From contig JAUJMU010000006.1 in assembly GCA_030446715.1 (NCBI GenBank), forward strand, positions 1 through 64,000: a DNA stretch of 64,000 nucleotides. Reading direction: 5' to 3'. The notes beneath the pieces were generated by a model, which did not search any database, was not told where the DNA came from, and saw only the letters and a program-made list of their open reading frames with translations. The stretch is from Cytophagales bacterium (GTDB lineage: Bacteria > Bacteroidota > Bacteroidia > Cytophagales > 172606-1). How positions within the stretch are numbered: the stretch's first letter is position 1; every line of letters starts with the position of its first letter. Of the stretch, positions 1 through 9,076 are shown in pieces. Made by a program: the position numbers and the translations under genes.

Positions 1-59
1 CTTTTATTTTTTCATTCGTCCGGTTACGGATTCCGTCGTCTCTTTCCGGCTTTCGTTCC

Positions 60-285
60 GCTTCGCCAAACGTCTTTGTATCTTTTCGATAACTTGTGGT
101 TCATCTGACTTTTCCGACTCAGTTTCCGGCCGCAAACGTCTTTTATTCATCCGCTGACTTTGGGCTACTTTTCTTGTTTCGTATTTGTTCCGGCTCAGCA
201 CCGTTTATCTTTTCGTTCCAACCGCACAGTTCTGACTTTTCCGGCTTACGTCTCCTCACGCCAAACGTGTTTGTTCTCCGCTGGC
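60..285. repeat. degenerate approximately 65-bp pyrimidine-rich repeats
   Basis: The phrase CAAACGT followed by a T-rich stretch recurs near 67, 132 and 261, spaced about 65 and 130 bp, and TCTGACTTTTCCG occurs at about 107 and 231. No convincing gene is visible in the first 345 bases. A Lys/Arg-rich open frame on the minus strand (4-201) looks compositional. This could be a decayed repeat array or intergenic sequence continuing to the left of the window. Low certainty. Confidence 0.3.
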
Positions 286-348
286 ATACAACACTTGTGT
301 ATACGACATATGCCGTTTATCTGCCCTATACCCGAACCCCACCCTCTC

Positions 349-636
349 CTACTCCGCCCGGCCCTTCCGGAATTCAATGGTAGCCACGTCGAAAGTAGTC
401 CAGATGCTGATGTCCTTGTTCTGACTCCGCAGCACGAAATACAGGTCGTGCACGCCGTCCGTTGGGGTGAGGGCAGCCGTTACCTCCTGCCCTTTCTCGT
501 TGACGTTGATAAACTGGCTGTTTACCAGCTTGCCCTCCGGTGAGCCCAGCCGCACTTCCATCGTTCCATCTTTGGTACACGACCAGGTGAGCAATAGGGT
601 TGCCAACAGGGCAGGAGTGGTAAGGTTTGCAGTCAT
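349..636 (-). CDS. small CBM6-like lipoprotein
   Basis: A 95-residue protein. It starts with a short hydrophobic segment (residues 5-18) ending in Cys at about residue 20, a weak lipobox (LTWSC). The rest resembles the C-terminal half of a family 6 carbohydrate-binding module: a TMEVRLGSPEGKLV strand, a variable loop, then GVHDLYFVLRS and a final strand. In CBM6 the HDLYFVF-type motif is a conserved core strand. A full CBM6 is about 130 residues, so this is either a minimal sugar-binding lipoprotein or a remnant of a larger enzyme. It lies downstream of and co-directional with the GH2 gene, 257 bp away with a small inverted-repeat element between, so co-transcription is uncertain. The family call rests on motif reading only. 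Confidence 0.5.
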   Translation of the reverse strand: MTANLTTPALLATLLLTWSCTKDGTMEVRLGSPEGKLVNSQFINVNEKGQEVTAALTPTDGVHDLYFVLRSQNKDISIWTTFDVATIEFRKGRAE

Positions 637-751
637 TCGGCGAAACAGGTTTGGAAATAATCAGGTTACGCTAAACGCATCGGGCTAAAACTGAATGATC
701 AGAACGGGTGTTTGGGGCGATTATATACTTCTGCGGAATGGGTACACAGGT

Positions 752-826
752 GTCATTCCCGAAGGGAATCTTTTTCAGTTGGAATATACTTTAACCTAAA
801 CAAAAAGGATTCCTTCCGGGAATGAC
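752..826. repeat. inverted-repeat element, GTCATTCCCG family (copy 1)
   Basis: Two arms, GTCATTCCCGAAGGGAATC and, in reverse complement, GTCATTCCCGGAAGGAATC, each followed by a T-rich stretch, bracket an AT-rich centre. The same arm sequences recur at 8968-9041, 33328-33374 (one arm) and 42736-42812. All copies are intergenic. It looks like a short non-autonomous inverted-repeat element. Confidence 0.7.
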
Positions 827-893
827 GCATTGAGAAGGCAGGTGCTTCAATCTCAGATCAACTGGCCCTTCACCGGCGGCCTGTCTGATCTGT

Positions 894-2753
894 TCACCGC
901 CCCAGACTACCCAGCGACGGGTTGTACAGTTTGCTGTGCAGTTGCTTCAGGCGGGCTTCCGGCATTTTGATCACCTTGCGGTCATACGTCATCAGGCCGT
1001 TGGTTTCGATTTCCACGTCAGTGGTCTGGGTGTACACCGCCGCTGATAACCCCTTCGGAATCAGCTTTTCCAGACTTTCCATAAAGACCGCGTACTTATC
1101 GAGCAGTTCTTCCTTGTTTTTGAAACTCTGGTATCCCCAGTTGTTTTTTTCCTGCCAGGTATGCCCTTCCAGCGGCAGCCCGAGGCCACCAAATTCACCC
1201 AGCACAATCACCTGCTTTGCGCCGTACAGCGCCGGGTCGGGCATTACGGGTTCGGGGTAGTTGTGCAGGTCAAGAATGTGGCCCACCAGGTGAAAGTTAC
1301 CGCCGCTGGCACTGTTCACCAGGCGGCTCGGGTCGTACTGCATCGTCCACCTGGTGATTTCTTCGGTCCTGAACTGGCCCCACGCCTCGTTGAACGGCAC
1401 CCATACCACAATTGACGGGAAGTTATAGTTGGCGTCCATGATGGCTTTCCATTCGGTGCGGAAAATCTTTTCAGATCCGGCGGTACGGTCTTTTTCAGTG
1501 CCCTTGCCGATAATACCCGGCCGCGACTCCCAGCGGTTGCCCATATCGCCGCTCGGCATGTCCTGCCATACCAGCATGCCTAGTTTATCGCAGTGGTAGT
1601 ACCAGCGGGCCGGCTCCGCCTTCACGTGCTTGCGGATCATGTTGAAGCCCATTTCTCTGGTCTTCTCCACGTCAAACCGCAGGGCCTCGTCGGTGGGAGC
1701 CGTGTAGAGGCCATCCGGCCACCAGCCCTGGTCAAGGGGACCGTACTGGAATACAAAACGGTTGTTGAGCAGCATCCGCTGGATGCCGTCTTTATCGGGC
1801 TGCATCGAAATTTTACGCATGGCAAAGTAGCTCCTCACTTCGTCTACTACCTTGCCGCCGCGGACCACGGCTACCCGGAGGTCGTACAGGTGCGGGTTTT
1901 CCGGCGACCACAGTTTGGGATTGGCCACCGGCAGCACCGCCGGCGCATCGGCCGCAACGGTCTGCTCAGCAATTTTCAACTTACCATCGGAGGCAGTTAC
2001 CCGGACCTGATCTCCGGCCTGAAGGTTCTGCACCTGAGCCGTTACCGTCAGGTTGCCCTTGTCGATGTCGGGCGTGTGCCGGGTAGCGGAAAGATAAGTT
2101 TTGGGCACTCCTTCCAGCCAGACCGTCTGCCAGATGCCGGTTACCGGCGTGTACCAGATGCTTTCGGGTTTCTTGACCTGCTTGCCACGCGGCTGAGGTC
2201 CGTCGTTGGATGGGTCCCACACCCGGACGGCAATTTCCTGCGCTCCATTGCCCTTTACCAGCGGCGTGATGTCGAGGGTGAACGGGTCGTAACCGCCCTG
2301 GTGGCTACCGGCTTTCCGGCCATTTACGTACACGTCGGCCTGCCAGTCAACGGCACCGAAGTGCAGCAACACGTTGCCGCCGCGCATTTTGGCGGGCAGC
2401 GACACGGTACACCGGTACCACAGTACGGTATCCTTTCCGGCTGTTTTACCTACGCCCGATAAGGCAGACTCCACCGGATAAGGCACCAGTATTTTACCAG
2501 AGAAAGCAGAAGGCATATTTTCGCCCTGGGCGGCCGGCAGCAGGGCGTAATCCCACAGGCCATTGAGGTTAAGCCAGTTTTCGCGGACCATGTGGGGCCG
2601 CGGGTATTCGGGCAGCGGGCCGGCTGGATTCACCCTGGCGGCCCACGGACTGGCAATGCGGCCTTCCACCATTTTCCAGCCAGTCTGCTGGGCCTGAAGA
2701 AGATCTGCACCGGAAAAAGAAAGAATGGCAATCAATAACAAAAATCTTTTCAT
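894..2753 (-). CDS. secreted glycoside hydrolase family 2 protein
   Basis: A 619-residue protein of the beta-galactosidase/beta-glucuronidase family. Signal peptide about residues 1-21 (ends LLQA/QQ). The GH2 sugar-binding jelly-roll spans about 55-215 (LNLNGLWDYA, GGYDPFTLDITPL), an Ig-like domain about 217-310, and the TIM barrel about 315-610. The acid/base is Glu456 in FNEAWG and the nucleophile is Glu520 in LGEFGG, both intact. It is short for GH2 because the C-terminal domains of LacZ are absent, as in many Bacteroidota periplasmic GH2 enzymes. The product should act in the periplasm on oligosaccharides imported by Sus-type systems; the exact sugar cannot be read from sequence. A decayed sigma-factor fragment lies upstream. 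Confidence 0.9.
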   Translation of the reverse strand: MKRFLLLIAILSFSGADLLQAQQTGWKMVEGRIASPWAARVNPAGPLPEYPRPHMVRENWLNLNGLWDYALLPAAQGENMPSAFSGKILVPYPVESALSGVGKTAGKDTVLWYRCTVSLPAKMRGGNVLLHFGAVDWQADVYVNGRKAGSHQGGYDPFTLDITPLVKGNGAQEIAVRVWDPSNDGPQPRGKQVKKPESIWYTPVTGIWQTVWLEGVPKTYLSATRHTPDIDKGNLTVTAQVQNLQAGDQVRVTASDGKLKIAEQTVAADAPAVLPVANPKLWSPENPHLYDLRVAVVRGGKVVDEVRSYFAMRKISMQPDKDGIQRMLLNNRFVFQYGPLDQGWWPDGLYTAPTDEALRFDVEKTREMGFNMIRKHVKAEPARWYYHCDKLGMLVWQDMPSGDMGNRWESRPGIIGKGTEKDRTAGSEKIFRTEWKAIMDANYNFPSIVVWVPFNEAWGQFRTEEITRWTMQYDPSRLVNSASGGNFHLVGHILDLHNYPEPVMPDPALYGAKQVIVLGEFGGLGLPLEGHTWQEKNNWGYQSFKNKEELLDKYAVFMESLEKLIPKGLSAAVYTQTTDVEIETNGLMTYDRKVIKMPEARLKQLHSKLYNPSLGSLGR

Positions 2754-2872
2754 AAGGCTGAATGAGGTTATCGGAACCGGAAACCTTTGTTTTGTCCGTT
2801 TCCATACGAATGGGACAAGTTAATATCTTATTTTGTCACGGTAAAATACATTTTGCGGTAAATGGTCCGTTT

Positions 2873-2932
2873 GCGGCGGCAGAGGCAGTACACGACGTTT
2901 TCCTGAAGGTATGGGAAAACCGGCAATTGCTG
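2873..2932 (+). pseudogene. ECF sigma-70 factor remnant (region 2 only)
   Basis: The plus-strand frame reads AAAEAVHDVFLKVWENRQLL, which matches the region-2 signature of Bacteroidota ECF sigma factors (AEDIVQDVFLKLWE-like). No region 4 follows, and the upstream codons do not resemble region 2.1. It is therefore a short relic rather than a gene. It lies just upstream of, and divergent from, the GH2 gene, a position that fits a lost sigma/FecR locus. Confidence 0.5.
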
Positions 2933-3076
2933 AACGATAACTTATCCAATAAAAGAAAAGAAGGTTTTCTGAGGTTGCGATTCCGGCGGCGGGCTGGTAT
3001 ATTGAAAACGTGGGGTGAAAGGTTTCCCGCAGATTGGTGTTTCCCGCAGAGGAATGCAGATTAAACCGCAGATTTT

Positions 3077-3150
3077 CGCAGATGAAAAGGGAATCAGCAT
3101 GAAAAATCAGCGCCAATCTGCGCCCTTATCTGCGGAAATCTGCGAGAAAC
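3077..3150. repeat. CGCAGAT intergenic repeat, copy A
   Basis: A 74-bp stretch that recurs at 9902-9975 with a single mismatch. It is built from repeated CAGAT/ATCTGCG words that form inverted pairs, so the RNA could fold into hairpins. Similar words (CCCGCAGATTGG, TTTCGCAGAT) extend the copy to the left. It lies between the GH2 gene and the M19 dipeptidase. Confidence 0.8.
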
Positions 3151-3192
3151 CCTCCCCCAAAAAAGTGAAATTATAGCTTAAACCACTGATCC

Positions 3193-4461
3193 ATGCGAAA
3201 TTTTCCTATTCTTGCCCGGTACGTTTTTCCCCTCATTCTTACCGGTACCATGGGCTACAGCCAGACCAAAGACGACGAGGCGCTGCGCCGCAAAGCCGCC
3301 AAAATTCACGAAAAGGTGCTTACGCTGGACACGCACGGCGACGTACCGACCCACATGGTGTCGCACCCGGAATTCGACATCGCTCACGAACACGACGCTA
3401 CTACCGGCTCCCAGATTGATTTCCCAAGGATGAAAAAAGGCGGTCTGGACGCCATGTTTTTTGCCGTGTACGTCGGCCAGGGGCCCCGCACGCCGGAGGG
3501 CAACGCGCAGGCGAAGGAAAAAGCCATGAAGCTGTTTGACCTGATCCATACTTCCGTCAAGAACAACCCGGATCAGGCCGAACTGGCTACCACGCCCGAA
3601 GACGCCTACCGGATCGTGAAAAAGGGCAAACGGGCCATTTTCATCGGCATCGAAAACGGCTGGGTGACCGGCCGGGACCTGTCACTGCTGAAAACCTGCT
3701 ACGGCCTCGGGGCCCGCTACGTCACCCTTTCCCACACGTCCAACAACGACATCTGCGACTCCTCCACCGACCCCAAAGGTCCGGAGCACAACGGCCTGAG
3801 CCCGTTCGGGGAAGAAGTCGTGGCCGGGATGAACCGGCTGGGCATGATGGTGGACATTTCGCACACCTCCGATTCTACCTTCTACGACGCTTTGCGCCTG
3901 TCGCAGGCCCCGCTGATCGCCTCCCATTCCTCGGCCCGGGCCGTGTTTGACCACCCCCGCAACATGAGCGACGACATGATCATTGCCCTCGCCAAAAAAG
4001 GCGGCGTAATCCAGATGAACATGCTCAGCGGTTACCTCGTCACTCAGCTCCCGAACGCCGAACGGGACGCAGCCATGCAGACCCTCCGCGAAAAATACGG
4101 CGACCCGGCCAGACTGAGCGAAGAAGACCAGCAGAAGATGTACGCCGAATTCCGGGAACTGAGAAAAAAGTATCCTGCTGAGCTGGCTACCCTTGAGCAG
4201 GTCGCAGATCACATTGACCACATCGTGAAGCTGGTGGGCGTTGACCACGTCGGCATTGGTGCCGACCTCGACGGCGGCGGTGGGGTAAAGGGCATGAACG
4301 ATGTGGGCGAAGTAGGCAACATCACCCTTGAACTGGTCCGGAGGGGCTACTCCGAAAAGGACATTGCCAAAATCTGGAGCGGCAACCTGTTCCGCGTCAT
4401 GAAGGAAGTGGAACGCGTAGCCGCCCGGCTCAATCAGCCGGTGGGCCATGCGGGGAGGTAG
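3193..4461 (+). CDS. secreted membrane-dipeptidase family protein (peptidase M19)
   Basis: A 422-residue zinc dipeptidase of the renal dipeptidase family, which cleaves dipeptides. Signal peptide about residues 1-23 (ends GYSQ). Metal-binding positions are intact: His48 and Asp50 in DTHGD, the bridging Glu154 in GIENG, His224 in DISHTSD and His245 in SHSSAR, followed by the C-terminal IGADLDGG signature. Length is normal for the family with a leader. It is likely periplasmic, salvaging peptides. The next gene, a transporter, is 317 bp downstream behind a long inverted repeat, so they are probably separate units. Confidence 0.92.
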   Translation: MRNFPILARYVFPLILTGTMGYSQTKDDEALRRKAAKIHEKVLTLDTHGDVPTHMVSHPEFDIAHEHDATTGSQIDFPRMKKGGLDAMFFAVYVGQGPRTPEGNAQAKEKAMKLFDLIHTSVKNNPDQAELATTPEDAYRIVKKGKRAIFIGIENGWVTGRDLSLLKTCYGLGARYVTLSHTSNNDICDSSTDPKGPEHNGLSPFGEEVVAGMNRLGMMVDISHTSDSTFYDALRLSQAPLIASHSSARAVFDHPRNMSDDMIIALAKKGGVIQMNMLSGYLVTQLPNAERDAAMQTLREKYGDPARLSEEDQQKMYAEFRELRKKYPAELATLEQVADHIDHIVKLVGVDHVGIGADLDGGGGVKGMNDVGEVGNITLELVRRGYSEKDIAKIWSGNLFRVMKEVERVAARLNQPVGHAGR

Positions 4462-4479
4462 GGACAAAGTCGTAAGTAC

Positions 4480-4756
4480 AGAGTCGTAAGTGACAAGTGG
4501 TAAGTGATTAGTGGCCGATCCCCGGAGGGGTTGGGTTACCGGCAGATTACTTGTATTCCGGTTGAATGTAAGGCAGCATAAAACCCACCGCTTCCCCTCC
4601 CATGAGGGGAAGCGGTTCTCCGGAAGCACTTCTGATAATGGCATAAATCTTATGAAGAGACCCAATTGTTTATTCTTCCTGAACCATCCCAACGCCTCCC
4701 CCACCGGCTCCACAATGCTTCCACGTTACTACTTACCACTTGTCACTTACGACTCT
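4480..4756. repeat. perfect 26-bp inverted repeat pair
   Basis: The word at 4480-4505 (begins AGAGTCGTAAGTGACAAG) is repeated as its exact reverse complement at 4731-4756. The 225 bp between hold no gene. A further hairpin lies inside at 4587-4616, with perfect 13-bp arms (ACCGCTTCCCCTC) and a 4-nt loop. Related TAAGTGGTAAGT/ACTTACCACTT words recur at 51291-51394, so this is a dispersed inverted-repeat family. Confidence 0.8.
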
Positions 4757-4778
4757 GAACTAACTACTCCCCTCCCCT

Positions 4779-6098
4779 ATGCCTCCCCAAGCCGCGCAGA
4801 CTGTTGTGAATACTGAAAAGCAGGCGGTAGCCGGCTGGCGGATCAAGGCCATCATGGGCGGGGCCGCAGGTAACCTGGTGGAGTGGTACGACTGGTACGC
4901 TTACTCGGCATTCTCCCTGTACTTTGCGCCGGCTTTTTTCCCCAAAGGCGACCTGACGGCCCAGTTGCTCAACACGGCCGGCATCTTTGCCGTGGGCTTT
5001 CTGATGCGGCCCGTCGGCGGCTGGCTGTTCGGCCGCATCGCCGACCGGACCGGCCGCAAAAAAGCCATGACCTCATCGGTGCTGCTGATGTCGTTCGGCT
5101 CCCTGATTATTGCCCTGACCCCTTCCTACGCCAGCATTGGCATTGCCGCCCCGGCCCTGCTGCTGCTGGCGAGGCTGCTGCAGGGACTCAGCGTGGGCGG
5201 TGAATACGGCACTTCGGCCACGTACCTGAGCGAAATTGCCACCCCCGGCCGGCGTGGTTTCTACGCCAGTTTTCAGTACGTGACCCTCATTGGCGGGCAA
5301 CTGGTGGCGCTGGGCCTGCAACTGCTCCTGCAAAAGGTGTTTCTTACTTCCGACGAACTGCACGACTGGGGCTGGCGGATTCCGTTCTTGCTCGGGGCCT
5401 TTCTGGCCGTGGTAGCCCTGTACCTGCGCCGGCAGCTGCACGAAACCGAATCGTTCCGCAAAACCAGTAATACTGACAAAAAGAGAGGTTCGGTACGGGA
5501 ACTGATGCGCCACCCGAAAGCCGTTGCTACGGTGGTGGGCCTCACCCTGGGCGGCACCATTGCCTTTTATACCTACTCCACCTACATGCAGAAGTTTCTG
5601 GTCAACACCGTCCACCTGACCAAAGATCAGTCTACGCTGCTCACATTTGCGTCGCTGCTCATTTTTGCCCTGATCCAGCCACTGTTCGGCCTCCTGTCAG
5701 ACCACATCGGGCGGCGTCCGCTGCTGATCGGGTTCGGGGTACTGGGTACGCTCTGCACCGTTCCCCTGCTGACCACCCTCAGCCACACTACCAATCAGTG
5801 GCAGGCATTCGGACTGCTGATGGCGGCGCTGGTGATTGTGAGCGGCTACACGTCCATCAATGCGGTGGTGAAAGCCGAACTTTTTCCGGCAGGGGTCCGG
5901 GCCCTTGGGGTTGGCCTGCCGTATGCGCTTACCGTAGCCATTTTCGGTGGTTCGGCGGAGTATATCGCCCTTTACCTGAAAGACATCGGCGTCGAAAGCT
6001 GGTACTACTGGTTCGTGACCGGCTGCATCCTGATTTCACTGCTGGTCTATTTCTTTATGGAAGACACCGGTAAAACATCCCTGATTGAAAAAGACTGA
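4779..6098 (+). CDS. MHS-family MFS transporter (alpha-ketoglutarate permease-like)
   Basis: A 439-residue inner-membrane protein with about 12 transmembrane helices. It belongs to the metabolite:H+ symporter branch of the major facilitator superfamily. The first helix carries GNLVEWYDWY, the loop 2-3 signature is GRIADRTGRKKAM, and helix 5 has LLQGLSVGGEYGTS, all hallmarks of KgtP/ProP-like carriers. A second loop signature, LLSDHIGRRPLL, follows the central loop. It probably imports an organic acid or a zwitterion by proton symport; the substrate cannot be fixed from sequence. ATG at 4779 is used; an alternative at 4854 would cut into the first helix. Confidence 0.88.
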   Translation: MPPQAAQTVVNTEKQAVAGWRIKAIMGGAAGNLVEWYDWYAYSAFSLYFAPAFFPKGDLTAQLLNTAGIFAVGFLMRPVGGWLFGRIADRTGRKKAMTSSVLLMSFGSLIIALTPSYASIGIAAPALLLLARLLQGLSVGGEYGTSATYLSEIATPGRRGFYASFQYVTLIGGQLVALGLQLLLQKVFLTSDELHDWGWRIPFLLGAFLAVVALYLRRQLHETESFRKTSNTDKKRGSVRELMRHPKAVATVVGLTLGGTIAFYTYSTYMQKFLVNTVHLTKDQSTLLTFASLLIFALIQPLFGLLSDHIGRRPLLIGFGVLGTLCTVPLLTTLSHTTNQWQAFGLLMAALVIVSGYTSINAVVKAELFPAGVRALGVGLPYALTVAIFGGSAEYIALYLKDIGVESWYYWFVTGCILISLLVYFFMEDTGKTSLIEKD

Positions 6099-6303
6099 AC
6101 GAGGTAACAGATAAAACAATTTTTTCACAGAAAAGTAAAAACTTTCTCCCTTATAAACCGCTTCTGTCTCAGGGAAATAAGTTTTTAACATGCGGCTTTT
6201 AAACGAATATTTTATGGCTGGCACCCTGTTCATGTTTCAATAATTCTGATAAATCAGTATTTTACGGAATAATAATCTATTCCCGTTCTTAATTTTTTGT
6301 AAA

Positions 6304-7740
6304 ATGAGAAAAAGCCTACCAACCCCCAAAAACGTCCTTGCAGCGGCAGTCCTGGCAACCATGATCCTGACGGGCTGCGAAAAAGAATCTTTCCTGAACG
6401 AAAAGAATACCACAGCGCAGGAAAGTACCGCGGGCAACTCCGGCAGAGAAAGCCAGCCGGGGCAGGAGTACGTGCCCAACGAGATGCTGGTGAAATTCAA
6501 GGCCGGGGTATCGGAAAATGCCAAAGCTGCCCTGCTGAGCCGCGTGGGTGGCAAAGCCGCCGAAAAGATCCTGACCAAAACCATGAAGCGTTTTGGTGAC
6601 AATGAAGGCATTACGCTGGTATCTACTCCCCTGGCGGCTCTTGAAGCGCTGAGCCGGATCAAAGGCGCGGCTGAGGTTGAGTATGCGGAGCCGAATTACA
6701 TTTATACGCATAGTGCTACATCTGCCGATCCTTCTTATACCGACGGAAGTTTGTGGGGCATGTACGGGGATGTAACCTCTCCGGCAAACCAGTTTGGCAG
6801 CCAGGCAGGTGAGGCCTGGGCAGCGGGTAAAACCGGGGCTTTATCGGTAATAGTTGGAATCATTGATGAAGGAATCCAGGTAGATCACCCTGATCTGAAA
6901 GCCAATATATGGGTAAATCGTTATGATCCGGCTGATGGCGTGGACAATGACGGGAACGGATACGTAGATGATGTAAACGGCTGGGATTTTGACGGCAATA
7001 ACAATTCGGTTTATGATGGTGGCAACCGGGGCAGTCTCGACAAGCATGGCACTCACGTGGCCGGCACCATCGGCGCGGTAAGCAATACAGCCGGTGTAGT
7101 CGGTGTGAACTGGAACGTGACCATGATCTCCGGCAAGTTTCTGGGTCGCCGGGGCGGCACTACTGCCAATGCCATCCGGGCGGTTGATTATTTCACTGAT
7201 CTGAAGACACGGCATGGACTGGATGTGGTTGCAACCAATAATTCATGGGGCGGCGGTGGCTTTTCTCAGGGATTATATGATGCCATCGAAAGAGCCAATA
7301 CAGCAAATATTTTATTTGTAGCTGCCGCCGGCAACGGAGGCAGCGACGGGGTTGGCGATGATAATGATCTTACTCCCCATTACCCGTCCAACTATGCCAA
7401 TGCCAATATCATTTCCGTTGCCTCCATCACCTCTTCCGGAGCAAAATCAAGCTTTTCAAATTACGGAACCACTATGGTGGATATTGGCGCCCCGGGATCA
7501 GGAATCAACTCTACGCTGCCACCCAACACTTACGGTTCCTACAGCGGCACATCAATGGCTACTCCGCATGTAGCGGGTGGTGTTGCGTTGCGTGCTGCCC
7601 ATAGTACCGAAAGAGGAGAGACATTGAGAAATACAATTTTAAATTCTTCAGCGCCTACTGGTTCCCTTTTGGGCATAGTCGTGACTGGTGGGCGGTTGCA
7701 CGTCAGCAGGGCCCTGGGAGTTGATGCTGTTAAACAATAG
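6304..7740 (+). CDS. subtilisin-like (S8) lipoprotein protease
   Basis: A 478-residue secreted serine protease. The lipoprotein signal has hydrophobic AAAVLATMILTGC with Cys at about residue 25. A fervidolysin-like propeptide covers about 55-140 (VPNEMLVKFKAG to VEYAEPNYIYTH). The S8 catalytic domain follows with Asp188 (GIIDEGI), His248 (HGTHVAG), the oxyanion Asn344 (AAAGNGG) and Ser417 (GTSMATPH), so the triad is complete. It should be anchored to a membrane by the N-terminal lipid and to act after propeptide removal. It is a single gene with its own strong terminator directly downstream. GC content is a little lower than its left neighbours. Confidence 0.93.
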   Translation: MRKSLPTPKNVLAAAVLATMILTGCEKESFLNEKNTTAQESTAGNSGRESQPGQEYVPNEMLVKFKAGVSENAKAALLSRVGGKAAEKILTKTMKRFGDNEGITLVSTPLAALEALSRIKGAAEVEYAEPNYIYTHSATSADPSYTDGSLWGMYGDVTSPANQFGSQAGEAWAAGKTGALSVIVGIIDEGIQVDHPDLKANIWVNRYDPADGVDNDGNGYVDDVNGWDFDGNNNSVYDGGNRGSLDKHGTHVAGTIGAVSNTAGVVGVNWNVTMISGKFLGRRGGTTANAIRAVDYFTDLKTRHGLDVVATNNSWGGGGFSQGLYDAIERANTANILFVAAAGNGGSDGVGDDNDLTPHYPSNYANANIISVASITSSGAKSSFSNYGTTMVDIGAPGSGINSTLPPNTYGSYSGTSMATPHVAGGVALRAAHSTERGETLRNTILNSSAPTGSLLGIVVTGGRLHVSRALGVDAVKQ

Positions 7741-7773
7741 GAGAATTATTATTCTTGATCAAATTGAAAGGGA

Positions 7774-7808
7774 AACCTTCCGGATATAAAGTCCGGAAGG
7801 TTTTTTAT
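7774..7808 (+). terminator. rho-independent terminator of the S8 protease
   Basis: An 11-bp perfect stem (AACCTTCCGGA / TCCGGAAGGTT) with a 7-nt loop is followed by a run of T. It starts 34 nt after the protease stop codon. Confidence 0.9.
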
Positions 7809-7980
7809 TTGTACCTGATACTTTCTCCGAACGTTTGAGGCTTGCCGCAGGGCTGGTATTTTGTAACTGTCTGCCCGGCAACTGAATCCGATTAAAAACT
7901 GAAGTTGAAGTTATCGGCTAAAAGCCAAATAGAATCAGGTCAAGCCCGATACTGGCTGATAGTAGTACAACAGCCGATTG

Positions 7981-8911
7981 TTATTCCGTCCGCCAGCCTT
8001 GCGGCAAACCTGATGTTGCCTGCTGTGCTTTGTGGCCTGCCTGAACAATGTCGCCAAAGCGATTTTTGCCTAAGTATTTTACTAAGATATGGTCAATACC
8101 ATCGCAGCAAATTTCGTTACGAATTGCTTTTAGTCTTTCGTCTTTAGTTGCACCCGGTATATTTGTCCAACCCCTGGGGCATCCCAATTCTTGTTCAAAA
8201 TCTTCAATAGTCTTCCCTGTCTTTTCTGGGTCAATAACAGTTCCAAAATTTTGGTAACAATCAAAAATGACTTCTAAAAGCAATACAAAATATTTTTTAC
8301 AAGCAGATAGCACATCATCTTCGGGAACATATTCCGCAAGTTCTTCTGTGAATGTGTCAAAATGATATTCAGCTCTCAGTACATTGTTACTGTCACGATA
8401 AGCCCGCCCACCTGTCAATGGATAGTAGCCAATTTTCTGTGAATTATTCCGTGCCTCTAAAAAATATTTTGCTAAGCGATTTTGCCGCATTACTTGTTGA
8501 TGTTTGTCTATTGCCATTCTGGAAACCTGATAGGCCAGTCAGTGAAGCTTGAAGTGAAAAAGTTATACTTCTTAAGGATGCTAAGAACGCACTTAAATAA
8601 TAGACTTGTTGGTTATTGAAAATCAATGAATTACTTAAAAACCACCCCGGCCCCTCCTTGATAAGGAGGGGAGTCTGTACCACCCTCTCCGGATCAGGGG
8701 CTGGAGGTCAGCATTTCCCCTCCTTTTTTTCAAGGAGGGGGCAGGGGTTATCCTTCGTAATAAATATAACTTATTGAAAATCAAATACTAACAAGTTTGA
8801 TTCCCTTGCTTCAAAAAAATAAATACTGCCGAATGTAGTTTGTTCTAATTTGTTAAGAAAAAAGTCAGTCTCGGCAATTTTGAATTCTACTATCTGAAAA
8901 GTACGAGCCAT
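7981..8911 (-). pseudogene. uncharacterised gene interrupted by a small repeat element
   Basis: Three open pieces tile one protein. Piece 1 starts at 8911 (MARTFQIVEFKIAETDFF). Piece 2 begins near 8616 (VYYLSAFLASLRSITFSLQ) and piece 3 runs from about 8517 to the stop at 7981, ending near GIDHILVKYLGKNRFGDI. Pieces 1 and 2 are separated by a repeat insertion (8627-8770). Pieces 2 and 3 join if one A is dropped from AA at about 8525. The codons are clearly more AT-rich than the neighbours, suggesting a transferred gene. I do not recognise a function. The start, the SAFL-SLRSITF segment and the RLAKYFLEARN segment look like a conserved soluble protein of about 260 residues. With the element present no full product can be made. 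Confidence 0.55.
8613..8784. mobile_element. small inverted-repeat element with 14-bp direct repeats
   Basis: The word TTATTGAAAATCAA occurs exactly at 8613-8626 and again at 8771-8784. The 144 bp between contain two opposed copies of a CCCCTCCTT / AAGGAGGGG palindrome (about 8650-8675 and 8715-8745). The direct copies look like a target-site duplication. The core resembles the CCCCTCTCCT / AGGAGAGGGG elements found inside leuS. It encodes nothing and splits the gene described above. Confidence 0.65.
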
Positions 8912-8967
8912 TTGTTTGATTATGATGAAAGTGTTCGATAGCATAGCAGGCAACTGCCCTCTCCCAA

Positions 8968-9041
8968 GTCATCCCCGAGGGAATCTTTGTAGTATTTGCA
9001 ACGATTGTCGTACCCTGCAAAGATTCCCCTCCGGGAATGAC
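8968..9041. repeat. inverted-repeat element, GTCATTCCCG family (copy 2)
   Basis: The left arm GTCATCCCCGAGGGAATC and the right arm, in reverse complement GTCATTCCCGGAGGGGAATC, both continue into TTTG and bracket a short centre. It lies between the interrupted gene and the metallo-beta-lactamase-fold gene. Confidence 0.75.
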
Positions 9042-9076
9042 AGTACCCAAAAAGTGCGCTGAACGTCAGCAGACTG

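Noticed and set aside
4-201. Lys/Arg-rich small protein on the minus strand at the window start
   Set aside because: Composition follows the local pyrimidine-rich repeat, with no recognisable domain, promoter or conserved neighbour.
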